Notes: generated by a model from the letters alone, not told the origin. DNA of 64,000 nt from Bacteroidota bacterium (GCA_030684395.1 JAUXTT010000012.1:23951-87950); one strand, 5' to 3'. Numbered from the stretch's first letter, positions 10,066 through 20,212 are shown. Program-made: numbers and translations.

Positions 10066-12438
10066 TTATTTTTGTTTTGGTTTACTTTTAATAGTGAGCA
10101 TTGTGTCGTAAACAAATGCATTTAAAAAATCTTTGGAATCGCTCAACCTTACAACAGATGTATTGGAATAGAGAATCTCATTATATTCGAGGTCGTAAAC
10201 AACCGAAAAATAAAGTGTTTGCTGCTCTTTTCTGAAAATATAAGGGATCGTAAAAGGCGCAAATAAACCTCCTGAAAAAACAGTTAAGGCAACAGCCATC
10301 CCTATATTTTTCTTTTCTGTTCTGTTATTATAAACACCACTCCACAAAACATAACGGGTGTTATATTTTTTCTGCATCTTCTCTGCTGCTTCGTTACCTA
10401 AAATCATCATATTACGATTATAGCCATGTTCCATAAATTCAGACATCCAATCATTTAAAAGTGTGTAATCATTGTATGTTTCAATATCGTTGGTATTGAG
10501 TGTATGTGAATCAATAAAAACACTTTCTAACCCGGCAATTTTCGCGTTTTCCTGAAGAACCCCGGCATATTCCAAAAGTTTTTCTTCCGAGTCATAATAC
10601 TTGTAATTATCCCTGTTTCTTTCATCGGTTTTAATATAAAAAGGGTCGAGTATGATGATCTTATCAATTCCAATCCCTCCTTTGTTTTCAATTGGTTTAT
10701 ACTTCAGTACTATATCATTGAACTTGCCATTCCTATAATCCTTATTACGCTCTTCAGCTTTGCCAAACTGCTCGGCAAACTCTTTTAACCTCAATAATTC
10801 GGTTAAAGAATATTTATCGAATTCATTTTCTAACCGGGCGTAATTAATCGAGTCGGTATTAACAACTTTGTTTCCTTTTATTTCAACAGTACCTTGTTGC
10901 TCACCAATACGTGTGATCTTAGAATCTATATCATCATCATCCAAATCATCCAATGATCGAAGCTTTTTCCTGATGGTATCTTGTTTTACTATAACTGTTG
11001 AATCAGTATTTAAAGTATCAATTACAACCGGAGTCATTTCCCTGATATATTCTGTTCTCGATGTTTTATTAAAATAGGCCGCAGTTGTTTCATTGTTAAG
11101 TGCCAAAAGCACAAATAACGAATCACACAATTGATTTAATTGCTTATCGCTTTTAAACTGATCTTTAAGTTTCCAATTATAATGAAGTGCTAAAATATTA
11201 CTTTCAGAGGCGCTTAACTTATTTAGTAAATGATAAACCTGTTGTAAATTTCCTTCGGCTGATGAGTAATCGTAAGCTATATAAGAGTCTCCTGCAATAT
11301 CAATAGTTGGTTCAATACATGGTTTATACTCTTTTTCTTTTGGAGCCTTTGATGCAGCAACATTAAACAATGCTTTACCAATCATTTTTTTAAGGTAAAG
11401 GTTGTTCGGATATTTTTTTAAAAGCACATAAGATTCATAAATACAGTCGGCATAATCTTCCTGTTGCAGATCAATATTACACAGCTCAAAACGGGCCATT
11501 TCTCTCATGGTATAAAACTGATCTTTGTTCACCAAAAATTTATCACGCCCATCATCCGAAAATTCGCCCAATTCCCTGCTCACATTATCTTTACGCTTTT
11601 TAATATTTGGGTGCGTACTTTTACTGTCATCGTAATTCTCGTCAACTTTTATAGGATTCAGTTCAGTTAAAAAATAGGAAGCCGGAAAAACCAGATTGCT
11701 GTCTTCAAAAAACTTCTTTTCAAACTTAATCTCATCAAAAGGCAAATAAGAATATTTGAGCATATTAAATGCTCCCGAAATGCCTTTGTAACTGTACTTG
11801 GTTTTCTTAAATACTTTTAATCCCTCCGAATCAGCCTCAAATTCGGCATCCTGACTGTATTTATACTTATCCAGGCTATTCCTTTTGTAAGATGATTTAC
11901 CGGAGTTCATTACCACATAAGAATCAACGGAGTGTTTTTTTGTGAAATGAGATGCTTCGTGGCAAAGTATATATGCAAGTTGAGCCTCGTTATCCAATTG
12001 GGCCAATAAACCTACGGTAACAATTATGATCCCGTTATCTGCGGTAAATGCATTCACGATATCGCTTTTCATAACAAATATCTGAAGACCTTTTCGTACT
12101 TCGGGTACTTCTCTGAATGCTTCATCAGCTACTTTATTTACAAATAAAGATAAAGAGTCGTTAAACATGATCTTACCACTTCGTAATATCTGATCCATTT
12201 GAAAATTGGAGATGAGATAAAAATTCTCTTTCGCTTTTTTAGCAGTGGAGTTTCTCTCTTTTTTTACGGTGGCAATATCTTTATTGGCTTTTTCTGTGGC
12301 TGTCGTAGTATATATCTTAGGTAATTTGCCATTGGATAGCAATGGTAAATAATCCGAGTCAAACTGCTTGGTTTGAGCAATTCCCGACACAACAACACAG
12401 CAAACAAAACCAAGAACTATCTTAATTCTTCTAAACAT
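10066..12438 (-). CDS. M48 family metallopeptidase with long C-terminal region
   Basis: The product is 790 residues when started at the ATG at 12438; an in-frame TTG lies one codon earlier. It has a signal peptide (VLGFVCCVVVSGIAQ), then an M48 domain with the zinc motif HEASH in ILCHEASHFTKKHS and the downstream EFEADSEGLKVF that supplies the third ligand. The last 450 residues are helical and acidic with no domain I recognise. M48 enzymes such as LoiP and BepA degrade or help assemble outer-membrane proteins. The order SPFH, M48, barrel in one operon fits an envelope quality-control unit, an inference supported by the 22-bp and 3-bp gaps. Confidence 0.85.
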   Translation of the reverse strand: MFRRIKIVLGFVCCVVVSGIAQTKQFDSDYLPLLSNGKLPKIYTTTATEKANKDIATVKKERNSTAKKAKENFYLISNFQMDQILRSGKIMFNDSLSLFVNKVADEAFREVPEVRKGLQIFVMKSDIVNAFTADNGIIIVTVGLLAQLDNEAQLAYILCHEASHFTKKHSVDSYVVMNSGKSSYKRNSLDKYKYSQDAEFEADSEGLKVFKKTKYSYKGISGAFNMLKYSYLPFDEIKFEKKFFEDSNLVFPASYFLTELNPIKVDENYDDSKSTHPNIKKRKDNVSRELGEFSDDGRDKFLVNKDQFYTMREMARFELCNIDLQQEDYADCIYESYVLLKKYPNNLYLKKMIGKALFNVAASKAPKEKEYKPCIEPTIDIAGDSYIAYDYSSAEGNLQQVYHLLNKLSASESNILALHYNWKLKDQFKSDKQLNQLCDSLFVLLALNNETTAAYFNKTSRTEYIREMTPVVIDTLNTDSTVIVKQDTIRKKLRSLDDLDDDDIDSKITRIGEQQGTVEIKGNKVVNTDSINYARLENEFDKYSLTELLRLKEFAEQFGKAEERNKDYRNGKFNDIVLKYKPIENKGGIGIDKIIILDPFYIKTDERNRDNYKYYDSEEKLLEYAGVLQENAKIAGLESVFIDSHTLNTNDIETYNDYTLLNDWMSEFMEHGYNRNMMILGNEAAEKMQKKYNTRYVLWSGVYNNRTEKKNIGMAVALTVFSGGLFAPFTIPYIFRKEQQTLYFSVVYDLEYNEILYSNTSVVRLSDSKDFLNAFVYDTMLTIKSKPKQK

Positions 12439-12463
12439 CAATCAGGCTTTAGTGATTTAAAGA

Positions 12464-13393
12464 TTATGATTTTTTACTATTCGCTTCCATTTGCGAAATG
12501 GCCATCATTTGTTTCATGGTGTTTTGCATACCTTCAGTTGAGCCATCCAGGAATATAACGTTCCCCTGACCTTGTTCTGCAAAGTTTTTGATAGACTCTG
12601 TCCACATACTGAACAAAATAAAGGAAGGATCCAATTCAGCATCGCTCATCATTTTAGCAGCACCCGACATACCTTTAGCTACTTCTTCCCTGAACAATGC
12701 AATACCTTGTCCACGCAACTGGGCAGCTTCTTTCTCTGCTGATGCAGCAATTTTGATCGCATTACCTTCGGCTTCTGCTGCTTTGGTTTTGGTGATTAAT
12801 AAAGCCTGGCCTTCATTTTCAGCAGCAGCTTTTAAGTTATTAGAAGCAACCACTTTTGCCATAGAACGCATAACTTCTTCGTCAAAAGTAATATCGTTCA
12901 ACTGAAGATCTATCAAATGATAACCCCAGCTTTCTAACACTTGATCTAATTGGTCTTTAACCGCCTCAACAATATCTCTTCTTACTATCAATACTTCCGA
13001 TTGTTTTTTAGTAGCAACAAATGCACGAACCGATCCTTCGATTGAGCGAACAAGGGCTTGCATTAAGTTCTTATCATCAATAAACTTAAAAGCCACATTT
13101 TTTATTACCTCTTCACTTTGATTCAATACAGAATAAAGCAACATAGCAGTGAAATTTACATTTGCCTGATCAACAGTAACGGCCTGAAAACCAAGTTCAG
13201 CAGAACGATTCTGAATGCTTATCTTTCTAAAAACCCTTTCTATAAAAGGAATTTTAAAATTTAATCCCGGTGTAAGAGTGCGGTTATACTTTCCGAAAAT
13301 TGTAGTTACTGCAACTGTTCCCTGTTGTACAGTTTTGAAACTTGTTAGAATAAACAAAAGGCCAAAAACGCCTAAAACAATGTATAATATCAT
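12464..13393 (-). CDS. SPFH/Band 7 membrane protein
   Basis: The 309-residue product has one N-terminal membrane segment (about residues 2-20) followed by a Band 7 domain (VQQGTVAVTTIFGKYNRTLTPGL onward) and a long Ala/Glu-rich coiled coil (about 185-245). It ends in a Met/Gln-rich tail. This is the QmcA/stomatin-like layout. Such proteins form large cages on the membrane and often regulate a partner protease. Here the next gene, 22 bp downstream, encodes an M48 metallopeptidase, a natural partner candidate. Confidence 0.88.
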   Translation of the reverse strand: MILYIVLGVFGLLFILTSFKTVQQGTVAVTTIFGKYNRTLTPGLNFKIPFIERVFRKISIQNRSAELGFQAVTVDQANVNFTAMLLYSVLNQSEEVIKNVAFKFIDDKNLMQALVRSIEGSVRAFVATKKQSEVLIVRRDIVEAVKDQLDQVLESWGYHLIDLQLNDITFDEEVMRSMAKVVASNNLKAAAENEGQALLITKTKAAEAEGNAIKIAASAEKEAAQLRGQGIALFREEVAKGMSGAAKMMSDAELDPSFILFSMWTESIKNFAEQGQGNVIFLDGSTEGMQNTMKQMMAISQMEANSKKS

Positions 13394-13461
13394 ATTCGAT
13401 TTATTTTTCCCTAAATTAAGTATTTTTTCAGTAAAGAGAAGAAATTCCTGTTCAAATGTCT

Positions 13462-13576
13462 GTTAATCCGTACGAAAAACTTCAAAAATTGATTTTTGTA
13501 TGGATTAACCTGACAAACTCCGTTTCGTCGGCTCACGATGTTAAAAGTTGGAGCCTGATAGGGTAGCTCGTCAGGC
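13462..13576. other. Structured intergenic segment with nested inverted repeats, unidentified
   Basis: Two palindromic modules lie side by side. First, GTTAATCCGTAC (13462-13473) faces GTATGGATTAAC (13498-13509) at 11 of 12 pairs, with an inner CAAAAA/TTTTTG stem. Second, CCTGAC (13509-13514) pairs with GTCAGG (13570-13575) and encloses GGCTC (13530-13534) / GAGCC (13551-13555). The second module is clearly GC-richer than its surroundings. It could be a mobile miniature element, a dispersed palindrome or an RNA. It lies upstream of the promoter that drives the riboswitch, so it is not part of that leader. Confidence 0.45.
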
Positions 13577-13643
13577 CCTCCGGCATTTTATTCAATGTGT
13601 ATAAAATGGTTAATTATTTGATTGATTTTCAGTATAAAGTGTT

Positions 13644-13674
13644 TTTGCCATAACAGAGTTTTAGCGTATATTTG
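13644..13674 (+). promoter_or_regulatory. Bacteroidota-type promoter for the SAM-riboswitch / metH operon
   Basis: TTTG at 13644-13647 is followed after 19 bases by TATATTTG at 13667-13674, an exact match to the TTTG-N19-TAnnTTTG pattern of the Bacteroidota housekeeping sigma factor. Transcription should start near 13680, about 10 bases before the riboswitch begins. Confidence 0.75.
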
Positions 13675-13689
13675 CCCACCGTTCTTTTT

Positions 13690-13868
13690 GGTGCTTATTA
13701 CGAAAGGTGGAGGGACACGCCCTATGAAACCTTACCAACCCAGATTTAAGTTTGGAGTTTAAAGTTGTGAGTTAGTAGTACTGAACTACACACTCAATAC
13801 AACCGACTCAAAACTAAGCTGAAGGTGGGAAATCGTTATTCTGTTTATGCAGAATGCAAATAAGTCGG
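13690..13868 (+). promoter_or_regulatory. SAM-I (S-box) riboswitch
   Basis: The conserved 5' core is visible as GGTGGAGGGACACGCCCTAT followed by GAAACCTTACCAACC, and the 3' core as AAGGTGGGAAATCG. The closing helix P1 is CTTATT (13694-13699) with AATAAG (13859-13864). P4 is ATTCTG (13838-13843) with CAGAAT (13850-13855). A long variable P3 arm lies between 13745 and 13815. SAM-I aptamers bind S-adenosylmethionine and normally switch off methionine-synthesis genes. That fits the metH gene in the downstream operon. An intrinsic terminator sits 43 bp after the aptamer, so control is most likely by transcription termination. Pairing of CGGAA (13866-13870) with TTCCG (13913-13917) is a possible but weak antiterminator. 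Confidence 0.93.
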
Positions 13869-13906
13869 AAACATTAGCTAATTTTTTATTAAACAATATA
13901 ATTACT

Positions 13907-13940
13907 AATCCCTTCCGCATGCGTGTGAAGGGATTTTTTT
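13907..13940 (+). terminator. Riboswitch expression platform: intrinsic terminator abutting the start codon
   Basis: AATCCCTTC (13907-13915) pairs with GAAGGGATT (13927-13935) around a loop that itself contains GCATGC, and a run of T residues follows up to 13940. The ATG of the methyltransferase gene is the next base. The terminator is therefore the whole of the leader's end, with no room for a ribosome-binding site between it and the start. Confidence 0.88.
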
Positions 13941-14717
13941 ATGGTTACAAGTGCAGAAAATAGGTTTTCAGACCGCGTAGAAAACTACGTGAAGTATCGT
14001 CCACACTACCCGCAGACATTGGTTGATTTGTTGCTTGGTGAGCAATACATTAAGCCGGATGCTCTTATTGCGGATATTGGATCTGGAACAGGTATATCTG
14101 CACAATTGTTTCTGCAAAATAATTTTAAAGTAATCGGTGTTGAACCAAATGAACCAATGCGTTTGGCTGCCGAAGAAATATTGAAAGAATCTTTAGAAAA
14201 AAAACAATTTGCTTCCATTAATGCAAATGCAGAACACACAAGCATTCAAGATAATTCCATTGATCTTGTAATTGCTGCACAAGCATTTCACTGGTTTGAT
14301 AAAGAAAAATTTAAAACTGAATGTAAACGTATTTTGAAACCCGGAGCTCATGCTGCTTTGATATGGAATGACAGACAAACTGATACCAACGATTTTCTTA
14401 AACTGTATGAAGAATTTTTGCAAATGTTTGCTACTGATTACAAAGTGGTGAATCATAAAAATTTTCAGGACAAAAGTATTTTTGATTCCTTTTTTGGTGA
14501 GGGAAATTACAAGGAGTTTATATTGCCAAATTATCAGGATGTTGATTTGGTGGGACTTAGAGGGAGAGTACTTTCCTCTAGCTACATGCCCAACGAAACA
14601 CACCCTGATTACCAGCACATGATGTACGTTTTGAGAAAAATTTATCTGCGTTATCAGGAAAATAATAAGGTACGATTAGAGTACGACACAAGAGTATACA
14701 TAGGAACTATAAAATAA
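13941..14717 (+). CDS. Class I SAM-dependent methyltransferase, first gene of the SAM-riboswitch operon
   Basis: The 258-residue product has motif I IADIGSGTGISAQLF, the acidic ribose-binding VIGVEPNEPM, and DLVIAAQAFHWFD, which place it in the methyltransferase-11/25 group. The N-terminus (NRFSDRVENYVKYRPHYP) is typical of that group and supports the start at 13941, immediately after the terminator T-tract. The methyl acceptor is unknown. It is unusual as the leading gene of a SAM-controlled operon, because most such genes make methionine or SAM rather than use SAM. It lies 16 bp before metH and should be co-transcribed. It could consume SAM in a step tied to the methionine cycle, or simply ride along; sequence does not decide. 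Confidence 0.85.
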   Translation: MVTSAENRFSDRVENYVKYRPHYPQTLVDLLLGEQYIKPDALIADIGSGTGISAQLFLQNNFKVIGVEPNEPMRLAAEEILKESLEKKQFASINANAEHTSIQDNSIDLVIAAQAFHWFDKEKFKTECKRILKPGAHAALIWNDRQTDTNDFLKLYEEFLQMFATDYKVVNHKNFQDKSIFDSFFGEGNYKEFILPNYQDVDLVGLRGRVLSSSYMPNETHPDYQHMMYVLRKIYLRYQENNKVRLEYDTRVYIGTIK

Positions 14718-14733
14718 AACGAAGTAGGATTGC

Positions 14734-17700
14734 ATGAGTAAGATTAAAGAAGAGTTAGAGAAAAGAATTTTAGTGATCGATGGAGCAATGGGATCTCTCA
14801 TTCAGCAATACAAGCTGACAGAAGCAGATTTCAGAGGAGAGCGTTTCAAAGATTTTCATAAAGACGTAAAAGGTAACAACGATCTGTTGTGTATCACACG
14901 GCCGGATGTTATTGAAGAAATTCATAAACAATACCTAGAGGCAGGCGCAGATATTATTGAAACAAATAGTTTCAGCAGCACGCGTATCTCTATGGCTGAT
15001 TACGATATGCAGGATATTTGTTATGAATTAAACCTGGCAGCTGCAAAAGTGGCACGTAAAGCCGCAGATGAATACACCGCTAAAACACCCGACAAACCAA
15101 GATTTGTAGCGGGTGCAATGGGGCCAACTACCAAATTACTTTCTATGTCGCCGGATGTAAATAATCCGGGATATCGTGCCATGTCTTACGATGAATTACT
15201 CGCTTCCTATAAAGAACAGGTGGAAGGATTAGTAGATGGCGGAGTGGATCTTTTATTATTTGAAACAATCACCGACACCTTAAATTCAAAAGCAGGATTA
15301 TTGGCTGCACAACAAGTGTTCGAAGAAAAAGGAATTGAACTTCCTATCATGATCTCCGGAACGATTACAGATGCCAGCGGAAGAACTTTATCTGGGCAAA
15401 CAACAGAAGCTTTTTTAAATTCAGTTGCACACGTTGATCTATTAAGTATTGGATTAAATTGTGCTTTAGGTGCAAAAGATATGCGTCCTTACTTAGAGGA
15501 ACTGTCTAATAAAGCACCTTTTTATATCAGTGCTTATCCAAATGCAGGTTTGCCAAATCAATTTGGTGAATACGATCAGGATGCTCACGAAATGGGGCAT
15601 CAGATCGAAGACTTCTTAAAAGCAGGGTTCTTAAATATTGTTGGAGGTTGCTGTGGAACTACTCCCGCACATATTCGCCGTATTGCTGAATTAGCAGCGC
15701 AAAGCAAACCTCGTAAAAAAGTTCAGCCCGATACGTTAATGCATTTGAGTGGATTAGAGCCGTACACCTTAACCCCGGAAAGTAATTTTTTAAATGTAGG
15801 TGAACGTACCAATGTTACTGGTTCAAAAAAATTCCTTCGTTTAGTTAAAGAAGGAAACTACGAAGAAGCATTATCCATCGCAAAAGATCAGGTAGATGGT
15901 GGAGCTCAGGTCATTGATATCAATATGGATGAAGGAATGTTGGATAGCGAACATGCCATGACACACTTTCTGAATTTAATCGCGTCCGAACCGGATATTT
16001 CCCGTGTTCCGATTATGATCGATTCTTCTAAATGGACGGTTATTGAAGCCGGGTTAAAATGTGTTCAGGGTAAAGCTATTGTAAACTCCATCTCTTTAAA
16101 AGAAGGTGAAGCTGCATTTATTGAACATGCTCATAAAATAAAACAATACGGTGCAGCTGCTATTGTAATGGCTTTTGATGAAGTTGGTCAGGCTGATACG
16201 TATCAAAGAAGAATTGATATTTGTAAACGAGCGTACGATATTTTAGTGAACAAAGTTCATTTTCCACCGCAGGATATTATTTTCGATCCAAACATTTTCC
16301 CTGTTGCAACAGGAATGGAAGAGCATCGGTTAAATGCACTTGATTTCTTTAACGCAACAAAATGGATCAAAGAAAATCTTCCTTATGCAAAAGTGAGTGG
16401 TGGTGTAAGTAATGTTTCGTTTTCTTTCAGAGGAAATGATCACGTACGTGAAGCTATTCACTCCGCGTTTTTATTCCATGCTATAAAGAATGGGATGGAT
16501 ATGGGAATTGTGAACCCATCACAATTAGTAATTTATGACGATATTGATAAAACACTTCTTGAATTAGTGGAAGATGTATTATTGAATCGCCGCGATGATG
16601 CAACTGAACGTTTGGTAGAGCACGCTGAATCTTTAAAAGGAATTACCAAAGAGAAAACTGAAAAAGATGAGGCATGGCGCCATGGAACAGTTGAAGAACG
16701 TTTGAGTTATGCCTTAGTAAAAGGATTGGTAGAACACATTGATGCGGATACAGAAGAGGCTCGCTTAAAACTGGGCAGACCTTTACATGTTATTGAAGGT
16801 CCATTGATGAACGGAATGAATGTGGTTGGTGATCTTTTTGGAAGCGGAAAAATGTTCTTACCTCAAGTAGTTAAGAGTGCGCGCGTAATGAAAAAGGCGG
16901 TTGCCTATTTAGAACCATACTTACAAGCAGAGAAAGAAGCGAATCGTTTGGCAGGTGTTGTTGGAAACGGAAGAACGAACGCGGGAAAAATTTTGATGGC
17001 AACAGTTAAGGGCGACGTACACGATATTGGAAAAAACATAGTTGGTGTTGTATTGGCTTGTAATAACTATGAGATCATCGACCTTGGTGTAATGGTTTCC
17101 TGCGATAAAATTTTAGAAGAAGCTAAAAAACATAATGTAGATGTAATTGGTTTAAGTGGGTTGATCACTCCGTCATTGGATGAAATGGTTCACGTTGCCA
17201 AAGAAATGGAACGTTTGAATTTCAAAACTCCCTTATTGATAGGTGGTGCAACTACTTCTAAAGTGCATACTGCCGTTAAGATAGCTCAGAATTATTCAGG
17301 TCCTGTAGTTCACGTAAACGATGCAAGTAAATCAGTTCCTGTTGCGGGAAGCCTTATTTCAGATGAATTGCGTGGTGCATTTATGGAAGAAGTAAATAAG
17401 GATTATGAACGAGTTCGTGTACAAAACAAAAACGCGCAAGCTCAAAACAAATTTATATCTCTGGCAGAAGCACGTTCAAATAAATTCCCTATCGATTGGA
17501 GTTCAAACGGAATCAGTAAACCAAACTTTATCGGAACCAAAGTATTGAATGGGTATGACCTGAAAGAGATTTCTGAATACATCGACTGGACACCCTTCTT
17601 CCACAGTTGGGAAATGAAAGGTTCTTACCCGAAAATATTAGAAGACAAAGAACGTGGTGTTGAAGCAAAAAAATTATTTGCCGATGCTCAAAAAATGTTG

Positions 17701-18426
17701 AAACAGATCATTGACGAAAAATGGTTGAGTGCAAATGCTGTTATCGGTATTTATCCTGCCAATGCAGTGAAGGAGGATGACGTAGAGGTTTACGATGAAA
17801 AAGGAAATGTGATCTCTACCTTCCACTCCATCCGTCAGCAAACTAAAAAGGCCCAGGGACAATATAATATTGCGCTTTCTGATTTCGTAAAGCCAAAAGA
17901 TAATTCAGGAATTCATGATTATATTGGTGCATTTGCTTTAACAGCTGGAATGGGCATTGATGAACATGTTACCCGTTTCGAAAAAGATCATGATGATTAC
18001 AGTGCTATTATGTTGAAAGCATTGGCAGATCGTTTGGCAGAAGCATTTGCTGAATTACTTCATAAAAAAGTTCGTAAAGAAATTTGGGGCTATGCAAAAA
18101 ATGAAGATCTTAAAAACGAAGACCTGATAAAAGAAGAATATGCGGGTATTCGTCCGGCACCGGGTTATCCGGCTCAGCCTGATCATACCGAAAAGAAAAC
18201 GATCTGGAAATTACTGGATGTAGAAAAAAACACGGGCATTGTTTTAACGGAAAGCCTGGCTATGTTCCCTACAGCAGCTGTAAGTGGGTTGTATTTTGCG
18301 CATAAAGAATCGCACTACTTCGGTTTGGGGAAAATCACTAAAGAACAGGTAGAAGATTATGCAAAGCGTAAAAACATGCCTGTGCAGGAAATAGAAAGAT
18401 GGTTAGGCCCTGTTTTGAATTATTAA
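14734..18426 (+). CDS. metH: Cobalamin-dependent methionine synthase, full length
   Basis: The 1230-residue product matches the four-module MetH. The homocysteine-binding domain has zinc ligands Cys243 (GLNCALG) and Cys306-Cys307 ([10 protein letters not shown]). The methyltetrahydrofolate domain follows (about 350-650, with [14 protein letters not shown]). The cobalamin domain has Asp761-x-His763-x-x-Gly in [10 protein letters not shown], where His763 is the cobalt ligand. The C-terminal reactivation domain has the SAM-binding [12 protein letters not shown]. The enzyme moves a methyl group from 5-methyl-THF to homocysteine, making methionine in the cytoplasm. It is the second gene after the SAM-I riboswitch, so it should be shut down when SAM is high. 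metF, often next to metH, is not in the window. Confidence 0.97.
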   Translation: MSKIKEELEKRILVIDGAMGSLIQQYKLTEADFRGERFKDFHKDVKGNNDLLCITRPDVIEEIHKQYLEAGADIIETNSFSSTRISMADYDMQDICYELNLAAAKVARKAADEYTAKTPDKPRFVAGAMGPTTKLLSMSPDVNNPGYRAMSYDELLASYKEQVEGLVDGGVDLLLFETITDTLNSKAGLLAAQQVFEEKGIELPIMISGTITDASGRTLSGQTTEAFLNSVAHVDLLSIGLNCALGAKDMRPYLEELSNKAPFYISAYPNAGLPNQFGEYDQDAHEMGHQIEDFLKAGFLNIVGGCCGTTPAHIRRIAELAAQSKPRKKVQPDTLMHLSGLEPYTLTPESNFLNVGERTNVTGSKKFLRLVKEGNYEEALSIAKDQVDGGAQVIDINMDEGMLDSEHAMTHFLNLIASEPDISRVPIMIDSSKWTVIEAGLKCVQGKAIVNSISLKEGEAAFIEHAHKIKQYGAAAIVMAFDEVGQADTYQRRIDICKRAYDILVNKVHFPPQDIIFDPNIFPVATGMEEHRLNALDFFNATKWIKENLPYAKVSGGVSNVSFSFRGNDHVREAIHSAFLFHAIKNGMDMGIVNPSQLVIYDDIDKTLLELVEDVLLNRRDDATERLVEHAESLKGITKEKTEKDEAWRHGTVEERLSYALVKGLVEHIDADTEEARLKLGRPLHVIEGPLMNGMNVVGDLFGSGKMFLPQVVKSARVMKKAVAYLEPYLQAEKEANRLAGVVGNGRTNAGKILMATVKGDVHDIGKNIVGVVLACNNYEIIDLGVMVSCDKILEEAKKHNVDVIGLSGLITPSLDEMVHVAKEMERLNFKTPLLIGGATTSKVHTAVKIAQNYSGPVVHVNDASKSVPVAGSLISDELRGAFMEEVNKDYERVRVQNKNAQAQNKFISLAEARSNKFPIDWSSNGISKPNFIGTKVLNGYDLKEISEYIDWTPFFHSWEMKGSYPKILEDKERGVEAKKLFADAQKMLKQIIDEKWLSANAVIGIYPANAVKEDDVEVYDEKGNVISTFHSIRQQTKKAQGQYNIALSDFVKPKDNSGIHDYIGAFALTAGMGIDEHVTRFEKDHDDYSAIMLKALADRLAEAFAELLHKKVRKEIWGYAKNEDLKNEDLIKEEYAGIRPAPGYPAQPDHTEKKTIWKLLDVEKNTGIVLTESLAMFPTAAVSGLYFAHKESHYFGLGKITKEQVEDYAKRKNMPVQEIERWLGPVLNY

Positions 18427-18451
18427 TTATTTTTGATGTAAATTTCCAAGG

Positions 18452-18829
18452 ATGCGTACTTTCGAAACGGATGTATATATAATGACTGTTCATGATGATC
18501 TGCTAATTGAGTTCAAGGTTAAAAAGAACAGGACTTTTAGGGATACAGATGTTTGGCAATCACGTGATCAGTCGGTTGAGTACATGCCGGGTAAAAAATT
18601 TTTCGTATTAATGGAAGCCGAAGAAAATTTTAACGCTACCGTAGAAGCGAGAAGAGCCGGGGCATCAGAAGAATATACCAAGCATGTTAAGGCATTGGCA
18701 ATGTATAGCAACAAGCTGCACGAAACCATTATGGGTAATATGTTCTTGAAGATCAGCAAACCAAAAGTGGCAACAAAATTCTTCGACGATAGAAACAAAG
18801 CTATTGAATGGCTGAGATCTCAAATGTAG
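18452..18829 (+). CDS. Small STAS/SpoIIAA-like domain protein
   Basis: The 125-residue product resembles, in overall layout, the two tandem paralogues at 38012-38937: an N-terminal beta region, a central KKFFVLMEAEE strand-like segment, a helical EARRAGASEEY block, and a C-terminal KISKPKVATKFFDDRNKAIEWL signature. Proteins of this type are annotated in Bacteroidota as STAS/SEC14-like and have no known activity. It begins 26 bp after metH, so it may be read through from the riboswitch operon, but nothing links it to methionine. The family assignment rests on pattern and length only. Confidence 0.6.
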   Translation: MRTFETDVYIMTVHDDLLIEFKVKKNRTFRDTDVWQSRDQSVEYMPGKKFFVLMEAEENFNATVEARRAGASEEYTKHVKALAMYSNKLHETIMGNMFLKISKPKVATKFFDDRNKAIEWLRSQM

Positions 18830-18877
18830 TTGAGAAAAAAATTGGCTTTTCTCAATTAAAAACAAGACTTTCGCATA

Positions 18878-20212
18878 ATGTTTTGGTATTTCCTCCGATT
18901 AATTTTTTATCCTTATACAAGAGTCTTCTTTCGCCGCGCGCAGGGAAAAAACCTTCACCACCTTCGTGTTAAAAATCCGGTATTGATTGCTATCAATCAC
19001 CCAAGTGCTTTTATGGATCCTATTGCGCTTTCCACAGTATTAGGACATCCAAGAACTTTTTATATGGCACGTGGTGATGCTTTCAAAAAAGGTATTGTTT
19101 CAACAATCCTAACTGCAACCGGTATCATTCCAATTTTCAGAATGAGAGACGGTGGAATTGAAGGAGTAAAAAAGAATAATGAATCATTTTCTATAGCATA
19201 CAGATTATGGAACAAGAATCAGAAGATCATGGTTTTTGCGGAAGGTTTATGTATTCAGGAAAGAAGGTTGAGGCCTATCCAAAAAGGGACAGCTCGTATG
19301 GCTTTTGGTTTTATGGAAGAATACAAACGTGATGATTTTTTGATAGTTCCGGTAAGTTTAAACTACTCTCACCCTGCAGGATTTAATGGCGATTTATACT
19401 GCGAAGTGGGCGATCCCATTGCAATTAAAGAATACCTCCCACTCTATCGTGAAAACTCTGCCAAAGCGGTAAACGAACTTACGCGCACTTTGGAAGCTAA
19501 AATGAAAGCACTCTTGCCTCATTTGGAACACAAAGAAAATGACTTGATAATAGAACAGCTTCAGGAGATTTATAAACATCAGTATTTATCGGAAAATAAA
19601 TTAGACCAAAGTAATCTGGATAATCACCACCAATACTGGCATACTGTTGCGAATAGATTAAACGATATCACTAATGAGTCTCCTGAAAAAGCCGATCATT
19701 TAAGAAAACTTACGAACGACTACACAAAGTTACTTAAGGAGAATAAAATTCTTGATGTAAATATTTACAACAGATCAATTGGAATTACCGGAAGTGCAAG
19801 CCTTTGGTTTATGCTGATCCTTGGTTTTCCTATTTATGCTATTGGTAAACTATTGAATCTTGTTCCATACTTAAGTGCTCAAGCTATTGCTAAAAAAACA
19901 GCAAAAAACATTGAATTTTTCACTTCAGTAAATTATGCGACAAGTGCTTTTATTTCTTTGTTTTATTTGGTAGCCGAACTGATCATTCTATGGAATGTTT
20001 TACCCCCGATACCTATTGGAATTTGGTGGGTCTTTCTTGCCTATACTGTTTTCAAGATCTTAATTGGAATGACTGCAATAAAATACTCTCGTTTTATGAA
20101 AGCTGCTTTGGGCTGTATCCACACCGGTTCATTGGAAAAGAAAAATCCAACACTGTTTAACAAACTACTCAGTCAGCGAAAAGAAATTTTGAGTAATTTA
20201 ACAGGAAAATAG
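18878..20212 (+). CDS. PlsC-type glycerolipid acyltransferase
   Basis: The 444-residue product has the acyltransferase motif NHPSAFMDP (His-x4-Asp) near residue 47, the second conserved block GIIPIFRMRDGG, and the FAEGLCIQERRLRP block that replaces the more common EGTR. At least two hydrophobic helices lie in the C-terminal part (about 305-390). Family members transfer acyl chains to lysophosphatidate or related lysolipids at the inner membrane. The long helical C-terminal extension is typical of a Bacteroidota subgroup, not of standard PlsC, so the acceptor may differ. It starts 48 bp after the STAS-like gene. Confidence 0.85.
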   Translation: MFWYFLRLIFYPYTRVFFRRAQGKNLHHLRVKNPVLIAINHPSAFMDPIALSTVLGHPRTFYMARGDAFKKGIVSTILTATGIIPIFRMRDGGIEGVKKNNESFSIAYRLWNKNQKIMVFAEGLCIQERRLRPIQKGTARMAFGFMEEYKRDDFLIVPVSLNYSHPAGFNGDLYCEVGDPIAIKEYLPLYRENSAKAVNELTRTLEAKMKALLPHLEHKENDLIIEQLQEIYKHQYLSENKLDQSNLDNHHQYWHTVANRLNDITNESPEKADHLRKLTNDYTKLLKENKILDVNIYNRSIGITGSASLWFMLILGFPIYAIGKLLNLVPYLSAQAIAKKTAKNIEFFTSVNYATSAFISLFYLVAELIILWNVLPPIPIGIWWVFLAYTVFKILIGMTAIKYSRFMKAALGCIHTGSLEKKNPTLFNKLLSQRKEILSNLTGK

